A stretch of 6,218 bases of DNA from Gammaproteobacteria bacterium RBG_16_57_12 (GTDB lineage Bacteria; Pseudomonadota; Gammaproteobacteria; RBG-16-57-12): assembly GCA_001801365.1 (NCBI GenBank), contig MGXL01000103.1, positions 1 to 6,218 of the forward strand. The letters run 5' to 3'. How positions within the stretch are numbered: position 1 is the first letter of the stretch; every line of letters starts with the position of its first letter. Made by a program: the position numbers and the translations under genes. The notes beneath the pieces were generated by a model. The model was not told the DNA's origin, did no database searches, and saw only the letters and a program-made list of their open reading frames with translations. Below, piece after piece: positions 1-4,966 of the stretch.

Positions 1-546
1 GTGCAGGTGAATCTGGACGTTACCAATCGCAATAAACTGCTGGTGCAACTCTCGGAAAATCAGATCGACCTGGTGGTGATGGGCCAGCCTCCGGCCAATC
101 TGGACCTGGAGGCGGAGCCGTTCATGGAAAATCCGCTGGTGATCGTCGCCCCGCCCAATCATCCGCTGGCCACACAAAAACAAATACCACTCAAGCGTCT
201 GGAACAGGAACCTTTCCTGGTGCGGGAACAGGGCTCCGGCACCCGATCCGCCATGGAGCGCTTTTTTTCCGCCCATGACATCCATATCACCACCAGCATG
301 GAAATAGGCCGTGACGAAGCCATCAAACAGAGCGTACAGGCCGGGCTGGGCCTGGGGCTGTTGTCCCGCGACACCCTGGAAATGGAGCTGGCCTTGCACA
401 AACTGATTGTGCTGGATGTGCAGGAGTTTCCGATCATGCGTCACTGGTATGTGGTACACCGCAAGGGCAAGCGGCTTTCGGCAGTGGCCCAGGCGTTCAG
501 GAGTTTTCTGCTGGGCGAGGCCAAGACCATTTTGCAGCGGGATTGA
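1..546 (+). CDS. cbbR: LysR-family transcriptional regulator, CbbR-like, C-terminal part (5'-truncated by window edge)
   Basis: This is the effector-binding (periplasmic-binding-protein-like) domain of a LysR-type regulator. About 181 residues are visible against roughly 300-320 for a full protein. The N-terminal winged helix-turn-helix must lie before base 1, so the GTG at position 1 is most likely an internal valine codon. Visible landmarks are IDLVVMGQPP (residues 22-31), ENPLVIVAPPNHPLA (43-57), the REQGSGTR loop (75-82) and VQAGLGLGLLSR (112-123). The MGQPP and REQGSGTR stretches match my memory of CbbR, which activates RuBisCO and Calvin-cycle genes in response to metabolites such as NADPH or RuBP. 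LysR family membership is secure; CbbR identity is inference, since the usual diagnostic neighbour (cbbL or cbbM, often divergent) would lie outside the window. The gene converges on the minus-strand thioredoxin-like gene with 14 bases between the stops. Confidence 0.8.
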   Translation: MQVNLDVTNRNKLLVQLSENQIDLVVMGQPPANLDLEAEPFMENPLVIVAPPNHPLATQKQIPLKRLEQEPFLVREQGSGTRSAMERFFSAHDIHITTSMEIGRDEAIKQSVQAGLGLGLLSRDTLEMELALHKLIVLDVQEFPIMRHWYVVHRKGKRLSAVAQAFRSFLLGEAKTILQRD

Positions 547-560
547 GTCAACCGGTTGGT

Positions 561-959
561 TCAGATGACAAACAGACTTTCGAGCCTGCCGGGCGCTTGC
601 TGCCCCACCAGCACCTTGCACACCATGCCCTTCTTGATCAGCACGAAAACCGGCACCACCGTCACGGCAAAGCGCCGGGCCAGTTGTGGCTGTCTGGTCA
701 CATCCACCAGGATCATGTTGGGATAGCGCCCGGCAAGACTGGCCACGGCATCGCGCAAACTGCGGCACACCGTACACCCGGGGTCAAAAAAATAGAGCAC
801 CACCCGCTCGCGGCGCGCGATTTCCGGGCTGAGGAAATCACCCAGCTCGGGGGCCAGCCGGCCCTCCAGACGGCGGGAAGTTCTGCTGATGGTGAACTGC
901 TGCCACAATACAATAACCAGCAGCGCCGCCATCATGATTACCACGATATAACCCAGCAT
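561..959 (-). CDS. Membrane-anchored thioredoxin-fold protein
   Basis: A 132-residue protein with one hydrophobic N-terminal segment (about residues 2-20) and no clear signal-peptidase site, so probably an uncleaved anchor with the globular domain outside the cytoplasm. The domain is thioredoxin-like: a strand VVLYFF (residues 53-58), then DPGCTVC with the redox pair at about C62 and C65, then a following helix, then VVPVFVLI around residue 103 with the expected cis-proline. The CTVC active site differs from CGPC of classical thioredoxin. The protein could act as a thiol reductase or oxidase on exported proteins, perhaps in cytochrome or cofactor maturation, but the substrate is unknown. An extra Cys lies near residue 114. 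A GTG codon at 962 is an alternative start; the ATG at 959 is chosen because GGCGGG at 973-968 sits 8 bases upstream. It is last in the minus-strand run, 40 bases after the preceding gene. Confidence 0.8.
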   Translation of the reverse strand: MLGYIVVIMMAALLVIVLWQQFTISRTSRRLEGRLAPELGDFLSPEIARRERVVLYFFDPGCTVCRSLRDAVASLAGRYPNMILVDVTRQPQLARRFAVTVVPVFVLIKKGMVCKVLVGQQAPGRLESLFVI

Positions 960-970
960 CACCTCAACCC

Positions 971-999
971 GCCAGCCTGGATCAGGTTACCCGGCTGGC
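971..999 (-). other. Inverted repeat (7-bp stem) between two minus-strand genes
   Basis: GCCAGCC at 971-977 pairs with GGCTGGC at 993-999 across a 15-base loop. It starts directly after the stop codon of the unknown gene (1000-1002) and overlaps the leader of the thioredoxin-like gene. No T-run follows on the minus strand, so it is not a standard intrinsic terminator. It may be an RNA stability or processing hairpin, or chance. Confidence 0.3.
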
Positions 1000-1284
1000 T
1001 TATGCCGAGATCCACTTCTGCAGGGCATCGATGAGCGCCTTGGCCTGTTCTTTACTGGAAATGGTGAATTTGGATTTCTGCACATATTCACCTTCACGTT
1101 TTTGATAGCGGCGAATGGCGTATTTCTCGGGCCCATAGACTCCCTTCGCCTTATCCCAGTCCTGATAACGAAACAGCACCGTGGACCAGGCGCCTTTGGA
1201 CAACACCACCTTATCCAGCTGCTTAACCAGCTCCACACCGTCTTCAGAATAACTGATGGTCAGGTCTTCAACACTCGACACCAT
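1000..1284 (-). CDS. Conserved small protein of unknown function, possibly PC4/YdbC-like fold
   Basis: A 94-residue, basic, soluble protein with no signal peptide or membrane segment. The core (about residues 24-92) alternates strand-like stretches, KVVLSKGAWSTVLFRYQDWD and then YAIRRYQKREGEY, with a C-terminal helix (SKEQAKALIDALQKWI). This short beta-sheet plus terminal helix layout, rich in Lys, Arg and aromatic residues, recalls the PC4/YdbC single-stranded nucleic-acid-binding fold. That is a resemblance in pattern only, not a motif match, and I do not recognise a named family. The ATG at 1284 has a purine-rich site upstream: seven G (1295-1289) then AAGT. It lies 51 bases after the PilZ gene and 40 bases before the thioredoxin-like gene, all on the minus strand. 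A TATAAT box at 1320-1315 could give it its own promoter. Confidence 0.75.
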   Translation of the reverse strand: MVSSVEDLTISYSEDGVELVKQLDKVVLSKGAWSTVLFRYQDWDKAKGVYGPEKYAIRRYQKREGEYVQKSKFTISSKEQAKALIDALQKWISA

Positions 1285-1314
1285 ACTTCCCCCCCGCCTT
1301 GACAGCGATGAAAC

Positions 1315-1320
1315 ATTATA
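1315..1320 (-). promoter_or_regulatory. Candidate -10 box for the unknown small gene
   Basis: The minus strand reads TATAAT at 1320-1315, 30 bases before the ATG at 1284, which would put transcription start near 1308 and leave a leader of about 24 bases. The sequence at the -35 position (about 1343-1338, ATGAGT) is poor, so any promoter here would be weak or need an activator. It lies just past the PilZ stop codon. Confidence 0.35.
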
Positions 1321-1335
1321 TGCATTAGGCGCACA

Positions 1336-1746
1336 TTACTCATCTTGGGCAAACGTATCCGCATATCTGCCCACCCACTCTTTCGACGCCTCTTCCAGGG
1401 TCAGGGTGCGCCCCTCTCTTTCCAGCACTTCCTTCTGATAATGCTCGATATAACAGATCTGCTCCATCATCCTGGCCTGGAACGCCCGCTGTTCATCGAG
1501 AAAGGCCACACCGACATCATAGCCGCTTGCCGCATGCTTGCACCACACCACCCGCCCCTGCAATTGAAAGACGGGGTCAATGGGTGGTATGCGAATCGTT
1601 ACCAATTCTCCAATAGCGACCTGCTTGGATGTAAAAAAAGCAATGCCGCCGTTACCGACATTCACCGTGTGATGAGCGCCATCACGGGGTTTATCGATAT
1701 CAACTTCTATCGGAATGTCGACGGGATGGCGGATATAGTGACGCAT
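1336..1746 (-). CDS. Single-domain PilZ protein (probable c-di-GMP receptor)
   Basis: A 136-residue protein beginning MRHYIRHPVDIPIEV. The opening RHYIR supplies the RxxxR arginine pair (R2, R6) that PilZ domains use to hold c-di-GMP. The second motif, usually D/N-x-S-x-x-G, is present as NVGNGG (residues 29-34), with Gly where Ser is expected. The barrel continues with ELVTIRIPP, a GRVVWCK strand and YDVGVAFLD, typical of PilZ. A helical C-terminal tail of about 50 residues (AFQARMMEQICYIEHYQKEVLERE and beyond) may mediate oligomer or partner contacts. An upstream in-frame ATG at 1782 is possible, but the ATG at 1746 is preferred: GGGAG lies 4 bases before it and PilZ proteins commonly start just before the arginine motif. 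The gene follows zapE by 36 bases. The target process (motility, adhesion or secretion) cannot be read from context. Confidence 0.88.
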   Translation of the reverse strand: MRHYIRHPVDIPIEVDIDKPRDGAHHTVNVGNGGIAFFTSKQVAIGELVTIRIPPIDPVFQLQGRVVWCKHAASGYDVGVAFLDEQRAFQARMMEQICYIEHYQKEVLEREGRTLTLEEASKEWVGRYADTFAQDE

Positions 1747-1782
1747 AGGACTCCCATGATACCAAATCCGGCACAACGTCAC

Positions 1783-2886
1783 CTATGACCTGTGCGCCTG
1801 TGCCAGATAGCGATGACTGCGCATTTCGTTAAGTCTACTGACGGCACGTTCAAATGCAAAGGCCAGGCGACTGCCCCGGTACAACCCGGCCGGATCGGTC
1901 TGCGCAGTCACAATCAATTTCACGCCATGGTCATAGAGCGCATCGATCAAGTCAATAAAGCGCTTGGCGACGTCATTGCGGCTGTCATCCATCACCGGAA
2001 CATGATCGATCAACACGGTATGAAAACAGCGCGCGATCTCCACATAATCCGCCGCCGCCCGCGGTGTTTCGCAAAGGGCGGAAAAATCGAACCACACCAC
2101 GTCATCCGACATGGCGGTTACATCGATGGCATGGTGATTGATATGGAGTTTTGCCGGTTGCAGGGGCGCGCCCGGCGCCAGCTCAAGGAATTGTGCACAA
2201 ATTACCCGGCCATCATAACCATCTCGAAAGACGTGATAGGCACCACCCTTTTCGATCAGATTCAACCGATAGTCCACACCACCCTCCAGTTGCACCACCG
2301 TGGTATTGTGCTTGATTAGATCTATGGCGGGCAAAAAACGCTCCCGCTGCAAACCGTTTTTATACAGCTCATCGGGACGCGCATTGGAGGTCATGACCAT
2401 GGCCACACCGTTCGCCATCAGGGCATGCAACAAACCTGACAGCAGCATGGCATCGGCAATATCATTGACATGAAACTCATCCAGACACAGCAGACGCAGC
2501 TCGCCGGCCAGGCCCCTGGCGATAACAGTCAGCGGATCAGGACTCCTGGGCAGTTTTTTCATTTCTTCATGCACCCCCTGCATGAAGCGATGAAAATGCA
2601 CGCGGCGTTTTTCTGCAAAAGGCAGACTGTTGTACAGCCCATCCATCAAAAAGGTTTTGCCACGTCCCACTCCACCCCAGAGATAAAGACCCTTCTGCAG
2701 CGGCGGTCTCCTGTTGAATAGCCGCAGTAACCCGTGATTACGCCGGCGAACATCCCCGCGCAGCAGTTCATCATGGAGCATCTGGACATGACTCAGCGCC
2801 CGCCGCTGCCCGGGGTCATCGTGAAAGTCGGGGCGCTCCAGCGCTGTCTGATAGTGCTCTTGTGGCGTCACATCACACCTTGCCAA
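1783..2886 (-). CDS. zapE: ZapE / AFG1-like cell-division ATPase
   Basis: AAA-type P-loop ATPase of the AFG1 family. In Escherichia coli ZapE associates with the Z-ring and affects FtsZ polymer bundling under stress or low oxygen. Counting from the TTG at 2886 (367 residues, near the 375 of E. coli), landmarks are VTPQEHYQ (about 6-13), Walker A GGVGRGKT (71-78), HFHRFMQGVHEEM (97-109), Walker B LLCLDEF (132-138) followed by HVNDIADAM, sensor-like TSNARPDELYKNGLQRERF (166-184), GVDYRL (203-208), and the C-terminal signature FERAVSRLNEMRS (345-357). Start choice: AGAGG (2898-2894) lies 7 bases before this TTG. The GTG at 2871, preceded by AAGG and matching the E. coli N-terminus, is about equally plausible. 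A TTG at 2961 would add 25 low-conservation residues and is less likely. It appears to lead the minus-strand run. Confidence 0.95.
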   Translation of the reverse strand: MARCDVTPQEHYQTALERPDFHDDPGQRRALSHVQMLHDELLRGDVRRRNHGLLRLFNRRPPLQKGLYLWGGVGRGKTFLMDGLYNSLPFAEKRRVHFHRFMQGVHEEMKKLPRSPDPLTVIARGLAGELRLLCLDEFHVNDIADAMLLSGLLHALMANGVAMVMTSNARPDELYKNGLQRERFLPAIDLIKHNTTVVQLEGGVDYRLNLIEKGGAYHVFRDGYDGRVICAQFLELAPGAPLQPAKLHINHHAIDVTAMSDDVVWFDFSALCETPRAAADYVEIARCFHTVLIDHVPVMDDSRNDVAKRFIDLIDALYDHGVKLIVTAQTDPAGLYRGSRLAFAFERAVSRLNEMRSHRYLAQAHRS

Positions 2887-3005
2887 TTTTGATCCTCTTA
2901 TGAATGTATCGTCCTGTACGACTCCGCGCCCAATGCCCCGAGGGTTCCGGGCGGTTGGCAAAGAAACACGACCGCATCGCCGAAGGTGAGCCTGATCATT
3001 ACGGA

Positions 3006-3011
3006 ATTATA
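3006..3011 (-). promoter_or_regulatory. Candidate -10 box for zapE
   Basis: The minus strand reads TATAAT at 3011-3006. No good -35 stands 16-18 bases upstream (TAATTG at 3034-3029 with 17-bp spacing is poor). Transcription would start near 2999, giving zapE a leader of about 110 bases, or starting exactly on the ATG of the small 33-codon ORF. The local AT-richness makes a chance match possible. Confidence 0.3.
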
Positions 3012-3029
3012 TAATAATCATTAATATTC

Positions 3030-3039
3030 AATTACTTAC
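3030..3039 (+). repeat. 10-bp direct repeat, copy 1
   Basis: AATTACTTAC, identical to 3162-3171. This copy lies over the -35 side of the candidate zapE promoter. The flanking bases differ, so the repeat is exactly 10 bp. Confidence 0.4.
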
Positions 3040-3138
3040 TGATTTTTTTGAATATTTCCAGCCAGATCGGCAGGGGGTCAATTATTAAATGTCATTAATC
3101 CTCTTAATTCCAACAGAGAATTCCCGATATATTTAATG

Positions 3139-3159
3139 AAACCATAAGTTGTATGGCTT
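3139..3159. promoter_or_regulatory. Operator-like dyad upstream of the cytochrome -10 box
   Basis: CCATA (3142-3146) and TATGG (3152-3156) form a perfect inverted repeat around a 5-base spacer. Outside a single mismatch, AA (3139-3140) and TT (3158-3159) extend the symmetry. The dyad sits where the promoter spacer would be and touches the TATAAT at 3159-3164, a position suited to a dimeric regulator. Which regulator is unknown. Confidence 0.35.
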
Positions 3160-3164
3160 ATAAT
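3159..3164 (+). promoter_or_regulatory. Candidate -10 box for the cytochrome gene
   Basis: Perfect TATAAT, 34 bases before the ATG at 3199; transcription would start near 3171. The -35 position with 17-bp spacing (3136-3141, ATGAAA) is weak, which with the adjacent dyad would fit an activator-dependent promoter. Confidence 0.4.
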
Positions 3165-3171
3165 TACTTAC
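3162..3171 (+). repeat. 10-bp direct repeat, copy 2
   Basis: AATTACTTAC, identical to 3030-3039. This copy overlaps the cytochrome -10 box and the expected transcription start. It also contributes to a small AT-only inverted repeat, TAATT (3161-3165) and AATTA (3172-3176). Confidence 0.4.
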
Positions 3172-3198
3172 AATTAACATGTGTATGTCGGGTGATTT

Positions 3199-4221
3199 AT
3201 GCAGAATCAGATCAACAGTACATCCATCAGAATTGCGGTCTATCTGCTGCTAGTCTGCGCCGGGATATCCCTAAGTTACGCCGGGTGGGATTCGACCTCA
3301 AAAGCCAGTAATACGGATAGTATTGTCAATACGCGCCATAACCTCACCATGAGCTATCTCACCAACACGGGTTGCTGCATTGAGGGTGGCGTGACCCGGG
3401 CCGACAATATGAACGTTGCGCGTAATGCCTATGGCGAAGTCTGCGTTTATTGCCATACCCCGCATGGCGCCAATCTGGATGCACGCGCCATCGGCGCCCC
3501 GCTGTGGAACAGGACCATCTCGACGGCCACCTATACACTTTACCAGGGCGCACTCCTGTCTGGACAAACCCCGACCCAACCGGGCGTTTACTCGCTGATG
3601 TGCCTGTCCTGTCATGACGGCACCATCGCCGTGGATTCGGTCATCAACATGCCAGGGTCCAATCGCTTTAATCAGAACCAGCAAACCGTGGTCAGCGATG
3701 GCTTCCTCGATACCTGGACTAACGCTACCGGGCCGAATACCACCAGCCATGCCGTGATGTCACCGGTTATGGATCCCTCACTCCCCTGCGCCTCCTGTCA
3801 CAACGGAATGGGAGTAAATATCGGACCTGCCGACACGTGCCAGAAATGCCACAAGGCGGGTATGCACAGTATAACTGGTGGAACGATCGCCGACTTTAAC
3901 AGTTTCGCCCTCGGCACGGACCTGACCAACGACCACCCCATCGGCGTCCAGTATGCCGCCAACATCAGCCCAGCCCTGGGTTACAAGATCATGGATGTAA
4001 CCAATGCCAAAATGTCCTTTTTCGACACCAATGGCAGCACCCGTGTGGACAAGAACGAGATCCGGGTTTATAACACCGGCGGTGTTTACGAAGTGGAGTG
4101 CGCCACCTGTCACGACCCCCATGGCGTCCCCTCCGGAGGAACAGGCAGCGTATTTATCCCGGCGTTCCTGCGCGTGGACAATACCGGCAGCGCCCTGTGT
4201 CTGACCTGCCACGACAAGTAA
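3199..4221 (+). CDS. Secreted hexaheme c-type cytochrome (cytochrome c3 / doubled-CXXCH type)
   Basis: A 340-residue exported multiheme cytochrome, presumably carrying electrons in the periplasm or at the cell surface. The N-terminus is a Sec signal peptide: R11, a hydrophobic core at about 12-27, and a likely cut after SYA (28). Six CXXCH heme sites follow: CVYCH (82-86), CLSCH (135-139), CASCH (197-201), CQKCH (214-218), CATCH (301-305) and CLTCH (334-338). CVYCHTPHG, CLSCHDGTIA, LGTDLTNDHP and CATCHDPHG are stretches typical of multiheme proteins from metal- and sulfur-metabolising bacteria. The chain has exactly six further His (47, 89, 184, 223, 246, 308), matching bis-His ligation of all hemes. 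Cys59-Cys60 is an extra non-heme pair. The start has GGTGA 3 bases upstream. No redox partner gene adjoins it; a substrate cannot be named. Confidence 0.92.
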   Translation: MQNQINSTSIRIAVYLLLVCAGISLSYAGWDSTSKASNTDSIVNTRHNLTMSYLTNTGCCIEGGVTRADNMNVARNAYGEVCVYCHTPHGANLDARAIGAPLWNRTISTATYTLYQGALLSGQTPTQPGVYSLMCLSCHDGTIAVDSVINMPGSNRFNQNQQTVVSDGFLDTWTNATGPNTTSHAVMSPVMDPSLPCASCHNGMGVNIGPADTCQKCHKAGMHSITGGTIADFNSFALGTDLTNDHPIGVQYAANISPALGYKIMDVTNAKMSFFDTNGSTRVDKNEIRVYNTGGVYEVECATCHDPHGVPSGGTGSVFIPAFLRVDNTGSALCLTCHDK

Positions 4222-4252
4222 TACCGCAACATCCCGAGTTGGCCCTGACAAT

Positions 4253-4268
4253 CCGGTAGCCCTATCGG
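4253..4268 (+). other. Small hairpin after the cytochrome gene
   Basis: CCGGTA (4253-4258) can pair with TATCGG (4263-4268) across a GCCC loop, giving six pairs including one G-U. GGCCC (4241-4245) and GGGCC (4267-4271) could form an alternative outer stem. No T-run follows, so intrinsic termination is doubtful, but it lies between the cytochrome stop and the next promoter, where a transcript end is expected. Confidence 0.3.
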
Positions 4269-4287
4269 GCCAAACCGCCCTGCGCTA

Positions 4288-4316
4288 TTGAGAGCCCTGC
4301 GCCATGTGACTACAAT
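4288..4316 (+). promoter_or_regulatory. Sigma-70-type promoter of the mtnBDC operon
   Basis: TTGAGA (4288-4293) and TACAAT (4311-4316) are separated by 17 bases, each one or two bases from consensus. Transcription would start near 4323, leaving a leader of about 25 bases before the mtnB ATG at 4349. No riboswitch or SAM-responsive leader fits in so short a leader. Confidence 0.65.
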
Positions 4317-4348
4317 GGCAGGCACCCTCTCCAAGATAGGCCAGACAA

Positions 4349-4966
4349 ATGCCGGATGAATTTTCCCAACGCGCCGCCGAGCTGATTGAAGCCGGCCGCT
4401 TTCTTTATCAACACGGCTGGGTGCCGGCGACCAGCGGCAATTTCTCCGCACGCCTGTCCAACGGCAATCTGGCGATCACTGTCTCGGGACGCCACAAGGG
4501 CAGGCTCACCCCCGATGACATCATGCTGGTGGACAGCGCCGGCAAGCCGCTGGATGACAAACGGCCTTCGGCCGAAATCCAGCTGCATGTGCAGATCTAC
4601 CGCCGCTACGAACACATCCACGCCGTGCTGCACCCGCATTCGGTCAACGCCACCTTGCTGTCCCGCCTGCACAGCCATTGCCTGGTGTTGCAGGACTACG
4701 AACTGCTCAAGGCCTTTGCGGGGATCGGCAGCCATGAGTGCCAGGTCACGGTGCCGGTCTTTGCCAATGATCAGGATATCTCGCGCCTGGCCGCAGAAGT
4801 GGAAAAATACATGAATGATAGCCATGAGCCGATTTTCGGCTACCTGATCGCCGGCCATGGCTTCTATACCTGGGGCAGGGATGTCGAAGAAACCCTGCGC
4901 CACATCGAGGCGTTTGAATTCCTGTTTGAATGTGAAATGCGCCTGCACGGAGTAATCAGCCCATGA
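4349..4966 (+). CDS. mtnB: Methylthioribulose-1-phosphate dehydratase
   Basis: A 205-residue class II aldolase-fold zinc enzyme of methionine salvage, cytoplasmic. It dehydrates 5-methylthioribulose-1-phosphate to 2,3-diketo-5-methylthiopentyl-1-phosphate. Visible signatures: the N-terminal GWVPATSGNFSAR (23-35), TVSGRHKGRLTPDD (44-57), the zinc pair in HPHS (H95, H97), a probable catalytic glutamate at E118 in QDYELLKAF (by alignment from memory with E139 of human APIP), and the third zinc ligand H170 in AGHGFYTWG. Length is normal for the family. AGATAGG (4334-4340) lies 8 bases before the start. First gene of the operon; its stop overlaps the mtnD start by 4 bases (ATGA). The related sugar aldolases are less likely, given the adjoining mtnD and mtnC. 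Confidence 0.95.
   Translation: MPDEFSQRAAELIEAGRFLYQHGWVPATSGNFSARLSNGNLAITVSGRHKGRLTPDDIMLVDSAGKPLDDKRPSAEIQLHVQIYRRYEHIHAVLHPHSVNATLLSRLHSHCLVLQDYELLKAFAGIGSHECQVTVPVFANDQDISRLAAEVEKYMNDSHEPIFGYLIAGHGFYTWGRDVEETLRHIEAFEFLFECEMRLHGVISP

Larger units (their letters stand above)
2887..3198. other. Divergent intergenic region between zapE and the cytochrome gene
   Basis: This 312-base stretch has no secure gene. The part next to zapE (2887-3000) is GC-rich and on the minus strand holds a 33-codon ORF, 2999-2898, whose TAA stop abuts the zapE AGAGG site. The part next to the cytochrome (3001-3198) is strikingly AT-rich and carries outward-facing TATAAT boxes (minus 3011-3006; plus 3159-3164), an operator-like dyad (3139-3159) and two copies of AATTACTTAC (3030-3039 and 3162-3171). 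The compositional step at about 3000 fits a transcription boundary. Confidence 0.6.

Noticed and set aside
1..3. GTG at base 1 as the true start of the LysR-family gene
   Set aside because: The visible protein begins inside the effector-binding domain and lacks the helix-turn-helix; the gene is cut by the window edge.
543..1034. Plus-strand ORF of 163 codons opposite the thioredoxin-like gene
   Set aside because: Its composition is rich in His, Gln and Pro, as expected of a reverse-frame shadow, and the minus-strand protein has a membrane anchor, CXXC and cis-Pro.
1744..1782. PilZ start at the ATG at 1782
   Set aside because: It adds 12 residues before the RxxxR motif; the ATG at 1746 has GGGAG at good spacing and places the motif at the N-terminus as usual.
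1792..2319. Plus-strand ORF of 175 codons opposite zapE
   Set aside because: It lies inside the conserved C-terminal half of ZapE on the other strand and has no family features.
2884..2961. Longer ZapE starting at the TTG at 2961
   Set aside because: The extra 25 residues look unlike ZapE N-termini, have no ribosome binding site in view and overlap a better small ORF; TTG at 2886 or GTG at 2871 gives the family's usual length.
2997..3198. FNR-type TTGAT-N4-ATCAA site or sigma-54 promoter in the divergent region
   Set aside because: Neither pattern was found on either strand by reading through the region.
3199..3260. Lipoprotein signal at Cys20 of the cytochrome
   Set aside because: The residue before Cys20 is Val (LLLVC), whereas a lipobox needs Gly, Ala or Ser there; a normal cut after SYA at 26-28 fits better.
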